NCBI GenBank assembly: GCA_035771165.1 | Contig: JAWNZC010000322.1 | Span: 4,301,001 to 4,365,000 of the forward strand | DNA length: 64,000 nt | DNA from: Paragorgia papillata | Lineage: Eukaryota > Cnidaria > Anthozoa > Scleralcyonacea > Coralliidae | Direction: 5' to 3' | Translations under genes and position numbers: made by a program | Notes under the pieces: generated by a model | Seen by the model: only the letters and a program-made list of their open reading frames with translations | Told to the model about the DNA's origin: nothing | The model's database searches: none | Part shown: in pieces, positions 23,706-35,800 of the stretch | Position numbering within the stretch: the first letter of the stretch is position 1 | How the letters are laid out: each line of letters opens with the position of its first letter

Positions 23706-25900
23706 ACGTGACAAGCTTGTAGAGCTACAACAAAAGTTTGATGAGTCGGAAAGGGAAGGAATTTTTAAGCGTCCAGGGGCCGGTTGTACGAAGGCCGGAT
23801 AGCGCTATCCACTGGATAGCGATTTTTTCAACCTTCGTAAAATTGGCCGTTGATTGTTATGACCTCAGATTAGGATTTGGTATTTATAAACTGAAGTTTT
23901 TAAGATCTATTGTGGGCTCCAGATCCGTAGTTTCACAGCTCTTCGGCCATTTTTACGAAGGTTGAAAAAATCGCTATCCAGTGAATAGCGCTATCCGGGC
24001 TTCGTACAACCGGCCCCTGAAGACATTGATGTGTCAGTGGAGTATCTTAACCCGTCATTCCTAGTTAAGAAACCTAATGGTGGTTCCCGTCTCGTTACCG
24101 CATTTGCCGATGTGGGTCGCTACTCCAAACCTGAACCCTCCTTAATGCCGGATGTGGACAGTACCTCAGTCAAAAAGCTCAGTGGAAACACATCATCGCC
24201 TCTGATTTGACTAGTGTCTTTCACCAGATTCCGCTTGCTCGAGAATCTATGAAATATTGCGGCGTGGCTACTCCTTTTCGTGGCGTACTTGTCTATGTGC
24301 GTTCGGCCATGGGTATGCCTGGGTCTGAAACCGCCCTTGAGGAACCCATGTGCCGCGTCTTAGGTGATCTCATTCAGCCAGGCGTCGTCGCCAAGATAAC
24401 CGATGATTTGTACTGCGGGGGCAGCACACCAGAGGATCTGTTATGGAATTGGTCCTTAGTGTTACAAGCCCTGCACAATTCTAACCTACGTCTGTCAGCC
24501 TCGAAGACCATCATCAACCCACGGTCCACCACCATCTTGGGATGGATCTACAAGCCAGTCCGCACCACGTTTCTACACTTGCTTCATATGCTTCACCAAA
24601 TAAAGTCGGTGGTATGAAGTCCTTTATAGGCGCGTACAAGGTCCTCGCCCGTGTAATTCCGCAATGCTCTTCTCTCCTTGCACCTCTTGATGATGTAGTT
24701 GCCGGTAAGCCATCACAAGAAGACATTAATTGGACAGACGACCTCCAGTGCGCATTCAGTAAGGCCCAAGCCACCCTCTCAACTAACCGCACCATCACAC
24801 TTCCTAGACCCGACGACCAGTTATGGATAGTAACGGACGGTGCTGTAAAGAAATCTGGAATCGCTGCCACTCTGTACATCACCCGGTCAGGCAAGGTAGC
24901 TGTCGCAGGATTTTTCAGTGCTAAGTTACGTGGTCACCAGCTACTATGGCTACCTTGTGAAGTCGAAGCCCTAGCGATTGCTGTCGCAACAAAGCACTTC
25001 TGTCCGTATATTATTCAATCTCGTCATCGGGCTGCATATACTCACCGACATGCAGTAAGCCGTGCGTACAGGCTTTTGAAACGTTATGCAGAGGGGAGTT
25101 CTCTGCTAGTCCACGCGTCTCAACGTTTTTGTCTACCGTCAACCGTCAACCGTTACCAGGCTTCTATAAGACACGTAGCCGGAGCTGCCAGCTTACCCTC
25201 CGACTTCTCAAGTCGTAATGCCCCTGAGTGCAATGATATGGCATGCATGCAGATATGCAGTTTTGTCGAACGCACGGAAGACTCCGTTGTGCGACACCTA
25301 TCAAGTGAAGAAATACTGTCTAGTCATACAAAGCTTCCCTTCACCAGTAGAGCTACGTGGTTATCAATTCAGTCCGAATGCGCCGATCTACGACGCACAC
25401 ACGCCCATTTAACACAAGGTACACAACCGTCCAAAAAGTTGACCAACGTTAAAGATGTGAAAAGATACTTAAACGTTGTGACTATTGCTAAGGATGGTCT
25501 TTTGGTCGTAAAACGTGACGAGCCATTAATTAACACCCATGAGTGTATCGTAGTAGTTCCACGACAAGTTTTGGATGGACTTTTAACTGCCCTTCATCTT
25601 CACCTCAGTCATCCAACCAGCGCCCAACTCAAGAAAGTGGTAATGCGTTATTTTTACGCTCTTGACTTAGCGAAGGCCATTGACTGCGTCACACGTGGTT
25701 GTCATGCATGTGCACTGTGCAGCCCTCCGCCGTACACCACACACTGTGATTGAGCAATCCACATCCGATCCACCAGCCGGAGTTGGAGTATCCTTCGCCG
25801 CTGATATTATTAAACGCGCTCGCCAACTTGGTACTTAGAGAATGTGTTACGTCCTACACCAAGACCATCCTTGTAGCTGACGAACGCCGGGATTTTATGT
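23706..25900 (+). pseudogene. Degenerate LTR-type retrotransposon pol (RT, RNase H, integrase zinc region)
   Basis: The coding trail begins with KLVELQQKFDESEREGIFKR (23708-23773). It is interrupted by a MITE (23777-24016) and resumes with [18 protein letters not shown] at about 24019. The reverse transcriptase follows: [44 protein letters not shown] and the catalytic ITDDLYCGG (a variant of YxDD) near 24400. Frameshifts are needed near 24161 and near 24590. RNase H is seen as VTDGAVKKSGIAATL, and an integrase-type HHCC zinc region as HLSHP...CHACALC near 25600-25720. An integrase start (GVSFAADIIKRARQL in a shifted frame) decays after 25840. No LTRs were found. It is Ty3/gypsy-like in order, with an unusual RT motif; the clade is unassigned. 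Confidence 0.8.
23777..24016. repeat. MITE GGGCCGGTTGTACGAAG inserted in the pol frame
   Basis: Arms of about 68 bp read GGGCCGGTTGTACGAAGGCC and, on the right, its complement, and include GGATAGCGCTATCC. The flanks are CAG (23774-23776) and CTG (24017-24019). Removing the element and one 3-bp flank joins AAGCGTCCAG to AAGACATT, restoring the pol frame (FKRP then EDID). Confidence 0.85.
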
Positions 25901-26288
25901 TGAAACGGTCCTGACCGTGCACATGCAAACCTTTTGTTTTTTTTGCTTATTAATATTCAATAACAAGTTTGAGTGACTCGAACGCTGCTATTGCCTATTC
26001 GGTGCATGATTGCTTCATTATATACATTGCATAAATGTGAACAAAAAGATAGAACATATTTCTTTTGAAATTGGGCCAGGGTACCAGGCTATTTTACTCG
26101 TAGCCAATAAAAACGCGCGAAAATTCAACCAATAGGAAAGCAGAAGTCTTTAGTGGTTACCTGGCCCATATTCTGGTTATAAATCCATGTCCTATGGCAT
26201 ATACGCATTTCATGAATCATGTCTCTTGTTACGTTGTGAACCGCTGACTATTAAAACTGCAATCACATATGGGCTCGAGATAGCCGGG
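25901..26288. repeat. Spacer with a rearranged copy of the TAGCCTGGTACC MITE (26070-26170)
   Basis: At 26070-26170 there is ttgggccagggtaccaggct, then the internal ccaataggaaagcagaag and ggttacctggcccatattc. The parts are those of the 27346, 31024 and 38397 elements but in shuffled, truncated form. The remainder shows no gene. Confidence 0.6.
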
Positions 26289-26345
26289 TGGCGATTTTCC
26301 CCGGGCGTAGAGAGAGGCTGAGCCTGCAATGCTACAGCGTTCTAG
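26289..26345. repeat. Uninterrupted copy of the host repeat of the 38-41 kb nest
   Basis: The phrase gcgattttccccgggcgtag, followed by aggctgagcctgcaatgctac, is continuous here. In the 38-41 kb region the same repeat is split at GGCTCAGC by a 3.2-kb insertion. This copy therefore supplies the empty target site (26317-26324). Confidence 0.75.
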
Positions 26346-26366
26346 CCCAAGAATGTTGGTGTATAC

Positions 26367-26454
26367 CAACCTCGTCCCCAGGGCCATTTGTGGGGGCTGG
26401 GCCAAGATGGCGGCCAAAACAAAATGGCGGGAACAAATGGCCCTGGCACAGGCT
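26367..26454. repeat. MITE, AACCTCGTCCCCAGGG family
   Basis: Ends are aacctcgtccccagggccat and atggccctggcacaggct. The inverted copy at 27230-27306 matches, and a diverged one lies at about 30327-30392. Confidence 0.65.
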
Positions 26455-27229
26455 GCAAAAAATGAGTCAAATTTTGACTCATTTTTGACTCGGACCCAGG
26501 CTTCACTAACTTTATCGCGCCTAGTCAGGCTCAATTTTTTCTGAATATTTAGTTCAGCTTGATTGACCCAAACTGAAAACAATCAAAACATTCATTTCCA
26601 AATACATTGTCGAATTATTAAAATAAATAGACTTTTAATAAATATCTGTAAATGCTTAGTATTTATCATTTGCTTCACCGTTTTACCAAATTCGCAAGAA
26701 ACTGGATTGCCGTTGTCTGGCCGGGCCGCCTTGTTTTCGTGAGTTTTCGGTGGATTCAATTCAGCGTTTTGAAAAACATTTAGGCTTCGTTTAATCGAGA
26801 ATTCTTGTTTGAAAAATGCCTGCTTCTCAATGGCCAAACACGTAAATTCTGTCCTGTGTTGTACTTTCCTTTCGCAGCCAAAATACGTTTGACTTTGTTC
26901 ACCAAGTCTTTCGTTCGCTCGATTTAGAAAACACTCTGAATTGCCGTCCCATGTACTTCGCTGTATGGCAGCCAAGGCACAGAGACGACATGACTCATCA
27001 TTACATATTCTTCCGACGTTTTTACGGGTGTTTTGCCAGCTTTCCTCACATTTTCATTAATTTTGAAGTTGTTTTTAACAGCCGGCAATTCTGGTATCAC
27101 TATATTTAATATAATTTGAGCCCTAAAAACAAATGCCCGCGAGTTAGCCTGCCGCCCGCCTTGTTTCTACCAATCAGAATACCTAAAACATCCAATGTTA
27201 TCTCGACCAATCAGATGTGGTGATAGCTC
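26455..27229. other. No supported gene
   Basis: A minus-strand frame of 127 codons (26592-26975) has no recognisable domain and no splice context. The sequence is bracketed by the two inverted copies of the CCTCGTCCCCAGGG MITE, so 26367-27306 could be one composite element with these as ends. Confidence 0.35.
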
Positions 27230-27306
27230 AGCCTGTGCCAGGGCCATTTGTTCTTGGCCGCCATCTTGGCCCAGCCCCCACAAATGGCCCTGGGGACGAG
27301 GTTGGG
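27230..27306. repeat. MITE, AACCTCGTCCCCAGGG family, inverted copy
   Basis: It reads agcctgtgccagggccattt to ggccctggggacgaggttgg, the reverse complement of 26367-26454, with the internal ggccgccatcttggcccagc shared. Confidence 0.65.
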
Positions 27307-27345
27307 TGTATACTAAATCGTGTTCGCTCAGGGGACACTATCGAG

Positions 27346-27601
27346 TAGCCTGGTACCCTGGCCCAATCAAAGAATATGGGCCAGGTAACCACTAGCCTGG
27401 TACCCTGGCCCAATCAAAGAATATGGGCCAGGTAACCACTAAAGGCTTCTGCTTTCCTATTGGTTGAAATTTCGCGCGTTTTTAGTGGCTATGAGTAAAA
27501 CTGCAATCGTCATAAGTGGATTTAGCCCTGATGACGCGAGAATGAGATTAGTGGTTACCTGGCCCATATTTCTTTTGAAATTGGGCCAGGGAACCAGGCT
27601 A
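27346..27601. mobile_element. TAGCCTGGTACC MITE with 9-bp target duplication and an internal 47-bp duplication
   Basis: The element is bounded by ACTATCGAG at 27337-27345 and 27602-27610, a perfect 9-bp target duplication. The ends are TAGCCTGGTACCCTGGCCCA and its complement. The first 47 bp are repeated directly at 27393, which accounts for its greater length (256 bp against 209 bp for the 38397 copy). A 9-10 bp duplication fits Mutator-like elements. Confidence 0.9.
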
Positions 27602-27610
27602 ACTATCGAG

Positions 27611-28224
27611 CTGCTCGAGGAACGTCGCATTTTGCGAGTTTTAAAGAGTTATAATTCAGTTTTTACATATTATACGTCAATCTCGAAATAACGGATGTTT
27701 TACGACATTCTTGCTACCAACAGAAAAGTAAAGAATAAGCTTTTATTTCTTCGATGTGAATAGTTGAACAGTGAGTGCTGCAGTTGATGTTGTATTTTAA
27801 TGGACATCTATCAATCGGATTTTGGTAAAATCAAACTCAAGTTATTTAAGGTACAGTAAAGATTGCATTAAAGCTACGTTTATACATTGCGATGAATCAG
27901 GCCCATTTCTGGTTCGCGGAGCGTGACCATTCTTAGGGGGGTGGGGGGTCAGCTGTACTTTTGAAAATTGATTTGTTCAAATGCCCTATTCTAGAGGCAA
28001 ATTACAGTACCGGTAGATGGTCAAATGCCCAACCTCCAGGGACAAAGTAGATGCATGGAAAGAAAGAAATAATAGGAAGTGAAGTAAGGATAGTGAGCCC
28101 AAACATTACAGATTGTTTCTTGTTCTTGCCATGCATCTATAGTAAACCAGAAATCGACTGGAAGGGGTGGAAGGTCCAGATTAATTTGCAGTGTGTAAGC
28201 ATATTGCTGAAAAAGTGAGTTTAT
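27611..28224. other. No gene seen
   Basis: AT-rich intergenic sequence containing a purine-rich ggggggtggggggtcag tract at about 27936. No coding support. Confidence 0.4.
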
Positions 28225-28585
28225 ACACCAGTCAATGTAAACCCCACCCACCCCTGACCCAGGCCACATAGGCATATGAGGTGGGAGGCAGGGGCAGCTG
28301 CCTCCCAGACAAATGGAAATGTTGCTGCGGCAAATTTATGAGCAAATTTTCAACCTAAGTCGAGCAAGAAATATAGGGAAAAAACTAAAAAAATAGGATG
28401 AAAATAAGGAAAAGGTGTTTTTTTTACATCAAAAGTCGGGCAATTTCCAAATTCAGTCAGGCAGAATTTTCTCCACCCCCCTATAAATTTGTGCCCATAT
28501 GCCTATGCCAGGCCATACATTAGCAGGGCATACCAAAGCAATTATATAGTTTTGGATTAGTGGTGGTTTACATTGACTGGTGGAT
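28225..28585. repeat. Inverted-repeat element, CACCAGTCAATGTAAAC arms
   Basis: The phrase caccagtcaatgtaaacccc at 28227 has its inverted counterpart ggtggtttacattgactggtg at 28561-28581. The interior has a C/T-rich segment and a degenerate poly-A-rich stretch. It is probably a non-autonomous element; ends are not exact. Confidence 0.5.
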
Positions 28586-29271
28586 AAGTGACAGTTAATA
28601 ATCAGTGGATAAGTTAAGTATTTCAGATGAATTAAATTGACTGTTTCAGTTTTGGTTAGACCAGACCAATGTCAAAAAAAATATAAGATCTAAATTTAGA
28701 GAAAAAATATAAAATATATATATATATATATATATTTACAAAGAATAATGACATTCAATGACACAAATTATAACAAAATACTTAATTTGTTGAAAATACT
28801 GTACATGTATTTAATATATTGTATTAAAATGCTATTGTACTAAAAAAACAAGGTGCTAGCCTGTTTAGTCCTGCAGCAGATGTTTCTTTTTTACTCTAAC
28901 TTGTAAACTGGAAGGAAAATTGTTGTAAAAACCATTGTTGTATCCAATCATAATCTCTCTTATTGGAACGTCTTGTTGTGAATGCTTTGATTAACCAGTG
29001 AATACATCACTTACTGTTACAGTACCAAGACTAGGAAAATGAATTCTTATTTTCTGAGAAGACATTGGCCTTTGAATTGTTGTTGGACCTCCATATTTGA
29101 GAAGACAATTTGTTTTCACAGTTAGGAGTTGTTCATTTTTTTCTTGCAGTTTATAAGGTTGAAAAAAATGTTTGCTGTACTAATAGCAGGCAAAAGGGCT
29201 GCACACCTGACTTTTTACATTTGGAAGACATAATCTTTTGTGTTTATCAATAAAATGAAAGTGATCTGGTC
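28586..29271. other. AT-rich spacer with (TA)n
   Basis: A TA microsatellite lies at about 28717-28735. No coding frame or conserved repeat is visible. Confidence 0.4.
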
Positions 29272-29692
29272 TTACTGTCATGGCAATAGAAGCGTTCCGA
29301 AAAAAAGTTGAACAATTCATTTTGTAAGTTCTACCAATTCATTTGATGAGTTCCTCAAATAGTTGATGAAGTTTGTTGACAAATTGCCAATTCAAACTAC
29401 TTTACACTTCCTGATTTCATCCTATTGGTTACTTAGTGAGGGCCATCATGAAAACTACTGGGAAACCAGTAATGATGTATTTAACCCTTGTTAAATAAAA
29501 TATTTCTTCTTCTTTTTCCATAAATTACTAAGCAGAACATGATTGGTCAATTCCCAAGCTAATACCAGGAAGTTGCCAACATTTCGAGGAGGTTAGCAGT
29601 TTTTCGCAGAACTAATCAAATGAATTGGTAAAAGTTAGGAAATGAACTGCTCAACATTTTTCGGAACGCTTCCATAATTGCCACGACTGTAA
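29272..29692. repeat. Foldback element, TTACTGTCATGGCAATAGAAG ends
   Basis: The left arm (ttactgtcatggcaatagaa, gcgttccgaaaaaaagttga) and the right arm (its complement, ending ttgccacgactgtaa) share about 75 bp, including the part around caattcatttgatgagtt. It lies just 3' of the large minus-strand gene. Confidence 0.7.
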
Positions 29693-29813
29693 CCATTGTA
29701 ACAAATGATCCACATATTACTAGTAATACTATTCTTGCCAAACTCAGACTTGTTCTGTCATTCTTGATGTGTGGTGAAACATTTATGTTACTTGATAAAG
29801 GCTCAATAATTTA

Positions 29814-32800
29814 TCACGTACATTGAAATGGTTGACACAATGACCTAGCAAAATCTACTCCAAGACAGCTTGCATGGAAAAACTGTCCACATTGATCGCA
29901 TCCTAACCAGTCTTCGTTGTCATCTTGTTTGCAGATCTTGCACACAGCAGTGTTACGCCCACTGAAGGAATAAAAAATTTGATAATACCAACAATGAAAA
30001 ATTAATCGAAGAGACAAACTTTATGCTAGGTAGATAAAAGGATATTATTGTAATAAGGGAGAAAAAAGAGGAAGTTTATTATTACTTGATTGTTACTGTA
30101 GGTGATGTCTGGTGCAAAAATGATACTGCATACCTAATTATGTCATCATAACAAGAACCAAACAAATTTGACATAATTCTCTTGCGTTCTGTGCTGCTAT
30201 CAAAATTTTTGGTCACATCAAGGTCTTGAGTCAGGCATCGAGCAAACTATGAAATGTAAATAATCTAGTTTAAACTGCCACATTATGCTGTAACTTCTAA
30301 AAAATTAACATGGTTCTTACTCAACCTTATCCCCAGGGTCTTTTCTAGTGGAGCAGCAGCGAAAAGACATTGGATATGAGGTTGGTTCTTACTTACAAAG
30401 CACACATACACTCCACAGTTGTAGCCATCCCGTTGGCGGCAGTGTTGAGGTTGAATACAGGGCCAAGATCTAACATTCCAACCGGTTTTGACATCTACCA
30501 GGTCACTGAAAAATATTTTACAACAGTGATTCTTTAATGGAATTACATAATGAAAATGAACTCTAGTTTCGTTTGTATTTGCAAGCTTATCTAGTTTTGT
30601 CTGTTTTTTTGCATGTACAAGAAAATAATTATTGGGTTTGGCTGATGCATACGATATCAGGTGTTACCAAGACCTTGAATTATCTATCTGCCGAAGTTGA
30701 AGGCTACAAAGTGTTCACAACATAATAATCGTTACTAAATACCTTTTTATAAAATAGGCTGATCACTCACGCTGTGATTGGACACTTTCCCTGTTTGCAT
30801 CAGGTTAAGCAAACGCGCCGTTATGACGACACCTTGCATTTCGTACAGTAGTGTTATTTCGCAAACTATGTTTACATAGAAAGATTCATTTGATAGAAAC
30901 ATTCATTTGGGAGAATTCGAAGTTACTCGCATACGGCTGGAGTTTACAAACTCTTAAATTCTCCAAACATCTTTTCGTGTTTGTATCATGTTTCAGGCTG
31001 TGTAAACACGGCTGACCATACACTAGCCTGGTACCCTGGCCCAAATGCCAAAGAAATATGGGCCAGGTAACCACTAATTACAGTCTCGCGTCATTCAGGG
31101 CTAAATCCACTTGTACGTCTGCGCATGCCCTAAATCCGCGAAAGTTTCAACCAATAGGAAAGCAGAAATCCTTAGTGGTTACCTGGCCCATATTCTTTGA
31201 TTGGACCAGGGTACCAACTAACCATACACTAGCCCACCTCAAATTATCCAAATGTTTCACCAAATTGGGATGAGAAGACAATGTGATAAGAGAAGTACGT
31301 TCGCCGTCGAAGGGATCGAAATAAAGTCTTTTCTTGGAGTGTGTGTCTACAACCTAACAGTAAAAAACAGAAAGTCGATTCTATTTTAAAAATACCGAGA
31401 GAAAACAATAAAAATATACTGTGCCGCCCAAATGTCTTTGCAAGTAGATGTACATTTGCCTCTGTGACTATCATTGATCGTTTGTCAGGAAAAACTAGGC
31501 TGATACAGCATTGCAAAAAAAAGAAATGAATGTTTCTCACATGTCTCGCAGTCAATCTGGTCACTGCTCCGTTTTGAGATGTTGCGCTACGTTCTAGGAT
31601 GTTACGCAACGTTATGTTATTAGACGTTACGTTTTGTCAAGACACGTTATGTCATGTTCGGAGATTTTACGTCCGTCTTGCCTTGGACGTTACGATATGG
31701 GACGTTATGATCTTCCAACTTAATAAGAGTAATGAGTTTGGCTGTTTTCAAGATGGACATGCAAAATATCTTTGGTATAAGTATATATTAAGCGCATGCA
31801 ATATTGTAAAAAAGTTGACCTGGCATTTGTCATGAATGCGCTGCGATTTCGGTATTTCAGGTGTCAGTAAAACAGATTATCGAGTGTTCGGTTTTTGAAA
31901 ATTATAATACCAATAATTATTATTGAAATATTGATATGCCGCGTATTGATATACATCAGCCTATATAGCAAATAGCTCATAGTTGTTAACAGAGTGGGAA
32001 TTTACTGATTACAGTACTCACAAATAGTGTCCAGTGGTTGCCAGAGAAATTAATAGGGAACAAAATTATTTTAATTTTTCCAAAGTTAACATCAGACCAG
32101 GTACGACAAGTGCTGCTATGACGCATAACGACCTGTGATACGTAGGATGCAGCCGCCAAAACACTCTCGTTTTTGCGTTGAAGGCATCTGAGATAACCAT
32201 CTATTACCTACAAAAAGAGAAAATGTTAAAATACTTCAGGAGGTTAGAATACATTTTAACAGCCAATCATGCATGAACAGATGTGGCGCGCAAGAATGTA
32301 TTAAGAAAAGAAATAACTTACAGTATCTGTTAACCATCCAGGTTTAAATGATGTTACTTCTTTCCTTACTTTCTGGCACTCGGCAAGCGTTGTCTGTTTG
32401 GGTTCAGCGATAGTCCACAAATCAGCCACGGTTACTTTTATAAGTTCCACTTCTAACATCACATCTCTGGGCTTTATGCCGTTGTCCCCTGCGAATATGA
32501 CTCTCTGTAACGGATTACATTTACGAGCAATCCCATCAACGTGATCGTCTTGGTTTGTCCTTAATATAAACAAATAAACGTCGGTGCAATAACTTGAGTA
32601 AATTTAAATTAATCATTCAAGTTGTACTCGTCAAAATCTTCTCGAAGGATGGGATTGAACCAGCTGAGTAACCTCGCTATAGTGCTGATGCATGGACAGT
32701 GGGATCGGTGCTATAAATGTTTAAGCTACAAAAACGTGTGAAATGGTGAGTGGAGCTTATCTCTTTTTCGCATTCGTGTTTTGTTATAACATATTTTCTA

Positions 32801-35800
32801 AGCCATATCGAGATTTTCGATTGGCACTGCACATAAAATTGTAACATTCGCCTTCAATGCATATAGCCTGGTTCACACTTGAATAAGGGAAAACAAAAGA
32901 ATGAAGTCAAGCCTGCGACACAAGGACAGTCATATAACCGTATATACTCATAAGACCATAAGCCAAGAGCAGAACAAAAGACGAAATAAAGAAAAAATCT
33001 CGTTTTGTGTTCGCAAGTCCCAGAAGAGAAGTTATGCTTTGTTTTTGTGCTTGTGCTTAATGTCGCTCGTGTGAACCAGGCTTATATGAACCCTTGTAGT
33101 TCAAGGGCAAGGGTTGCAGGAACGTCTCACTGCACATCAAAATGATACGGTATTGAAACAATTTCAAACTTACGAAGTAGTGTGTATAGCTTCGCACTTA
33201 GGCAAATTAACTGATGGCATGTCTACGTTTCTGTTTCATTATGTTCAGCGTTTTGGGAAGGTGGGATGAGGTTGGGCAATGTCGCACTGTCTTCGTCGTC
33301 TTCTGTATAACTCGGTTGCCATTCCTGTACAAGGTTAACATATTCTCTATTAACTATTTTAACTTATATTTCTATACCTTGTCCTCTGCAGATTCGGGTA
33401 AGTCAGTGAGATCTATGAACGTTGCAGTAGATATCTTGCTTTCGGCATTATTGTTTGGTGCTTTCCGTACTTTACGTTTACGCTGGGGTAACGGCTTGTG
33501 GAAGACTTTGTGATAATCCATGGCCGTTACCTTGTACCGTTTCTTCACAGGACTACTTCGCAGTAGAAGACCGTCTTCCATGGGACAACTACGACGAAGT
33601 GATTGGTGGATTTGATCGAGATTTTGAACGTCTTCTTTTAAACACTCAATTTCGTCCACATTGTAGGCAGCATCGCACACAAGACTAGCTTTTTCTCGGA
33701 TAGATTTGCGAAGGTTTGTTGATGAGGGGTGTATCAGTTTCCTCTCCTCATGCTTTTCGGGTGCAGACTGGTTTTTATGCAAGCCGTCTTCACTACCATA
33801 CAGGTGGTCGCCTTCGTTGAACATGCCATTACCTTCGTTGCACTTTTCTTCACGCTGTACTTTATCCTTGACATGCTCTGTTGTTGAATTAGCCTCGTCA
33901 CAATCAAGAGTAATAAACATGTTATTGCGATATGAGTGTGGCAATCGAGAAAAATCCCACTCATCATAAGTGTTGAACACAGCGTAGAAGTGTTTGCACG
34001 GGAAGTGTGTCCTGAACCATGCTTCACAAGTGCAACTCGGAATTTGGAGTTGAACTGAATACTTCACTGTGGTATCGCCTGAGCTTCTAACCATGAATAC
34101 ACCTGTCTCTAAATCGATGCAATCGACATCACTTTCGCGAAACTCGCCGGCCGAAAACCTACTCTTGATACAGTGCTTTATAAAATGAGAAGGACGGTTG
34201 TGTAGACTTGGAGGAATATCGTCGTTGTACGTTCTATAGGAACCACTGAGCTTAAAATTTGTGTCCTTATATTGTTGGTACGATTCTGGGATAAAGGATT
34301 CAACCAAAAGCAGAGCAATGCCAAACGCCGATTTATCAACTGATCTCGGTAGATAATTGTACTTGAAATGTTTGTTCTGTGCTTCTACGCCATTGTTGGT
34401 ATTCACTATATTAAGCACTTGCTGTTTGCGAAAAGCTTGAGCCCAACGTTCAGCGCACGACACCCACACGTTTTCTACATAATCTTGAACATTGCTGTTG
34501 GTAGTGTAAACTCTTGATTTTCGCAGTTCTGCTAGAGCAATATTATAAAGACTCAACTTACGCGCGTTAGCTACCCGTTGCAGAAGAGCTGTGAGAATCT
34601 CTTGTTCTTTCGAATTGAGACCATTTTTTCCAGTATGAACCCATCGGTGCCACGCCTGCTTTCGGTGGAAATCGCATATATAGACAAGGGCATCTGGAAA
34701 TTCTTTTTCTAGTGCATTGATCTCAGCCAACGAGTAATCCACCATAAAATACGAGGGACTCCAACCGATGTTCCATCCTTTAATGACAGCAAGTGCCTCA
34801 GATATAGACTCGGCATCCTCATTTTCGCAAATGAACTCTGCGACGACTTTATAGCCCACGTTGGTGTGCACACAAACGAAAAATAGCGGAAGTGCATACT
34901 TTGTGGTCTTGTAGGTAGCATCAAGTAGAACCAGATCTGACCTGTACCTTCTCAGGAGTCTCTGCTGCCACATTTCTTGGTGTACAAAAAGAAACTTGCC
35001 ACTGCAGGTCTTTTTACTGGCGCTGTGACTTTTCGGTCTGTAAAAGAAATTTCCAGTGGTCATTGTCTGCCATTCGTTGACCTTCTGACGAAGTGACTCT
35101 TGGTCATCCTTATTTGACTTCGAGGTCGCGATAGCTCTTGCGATATGATTTCGTAAGTCTTGCCTGGTTGGGTAATACTTACGATTCGTTTTCTTGGGCC
35201 GTCCATCAGGCCGTGAAATGTCTACAAATAGCTCTCTCTCAACAAATTCCTCGACACACCGCTTTACCTCCTCGGGACGGGTTACACCCTTGTGCACAAG
35301 TTCGTAAATCTTTTCGATGACTCTTCTATCCACACAATGGTTAATAGTGGCAGCATCTCCCAGCCGGTGGTTTTTATGCTCGTTACATAAAGGTATCTTT
35401 ACACAGTAGCGCATGACTGTAGATAAACTTTTGGTAGGGTTGTGCATGTCTTCCTTTAGTTGATCGAAAACCTTTTTCTTTGCCAATTTAAGACTGTTAG
35501 CTGTCCCACATAAAGACTGTTCGACCTGATATTCATGGAAGACTTTGATCCCTCTTATTTGAATGACGGCGGGACAATCCATTTTTCGAGTTCCTTGAAA
35601 CTTTTGGTAGTGTACCGTACACTCATCATGGTCATGGTTCTGTGGGTCTTTATGTGTTTTTGTCCCACCTCGGGAGTCCTGAAATTATGAGAGAAAGACA
35701 TTATCTACAGCGATCAGGTCACATTTGTATTTAAAGGGCATATGACTCGAAAATTAAGTTTGTCTTATTGAAAAGAACATTTAAAATGATAAAATAACAT

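Noticed and set aside
26592..26975. 127-codon minus-strand frame
   Set aside because: No domain, no splice context and bracketed by inverted MITE copies; probably non-coding.
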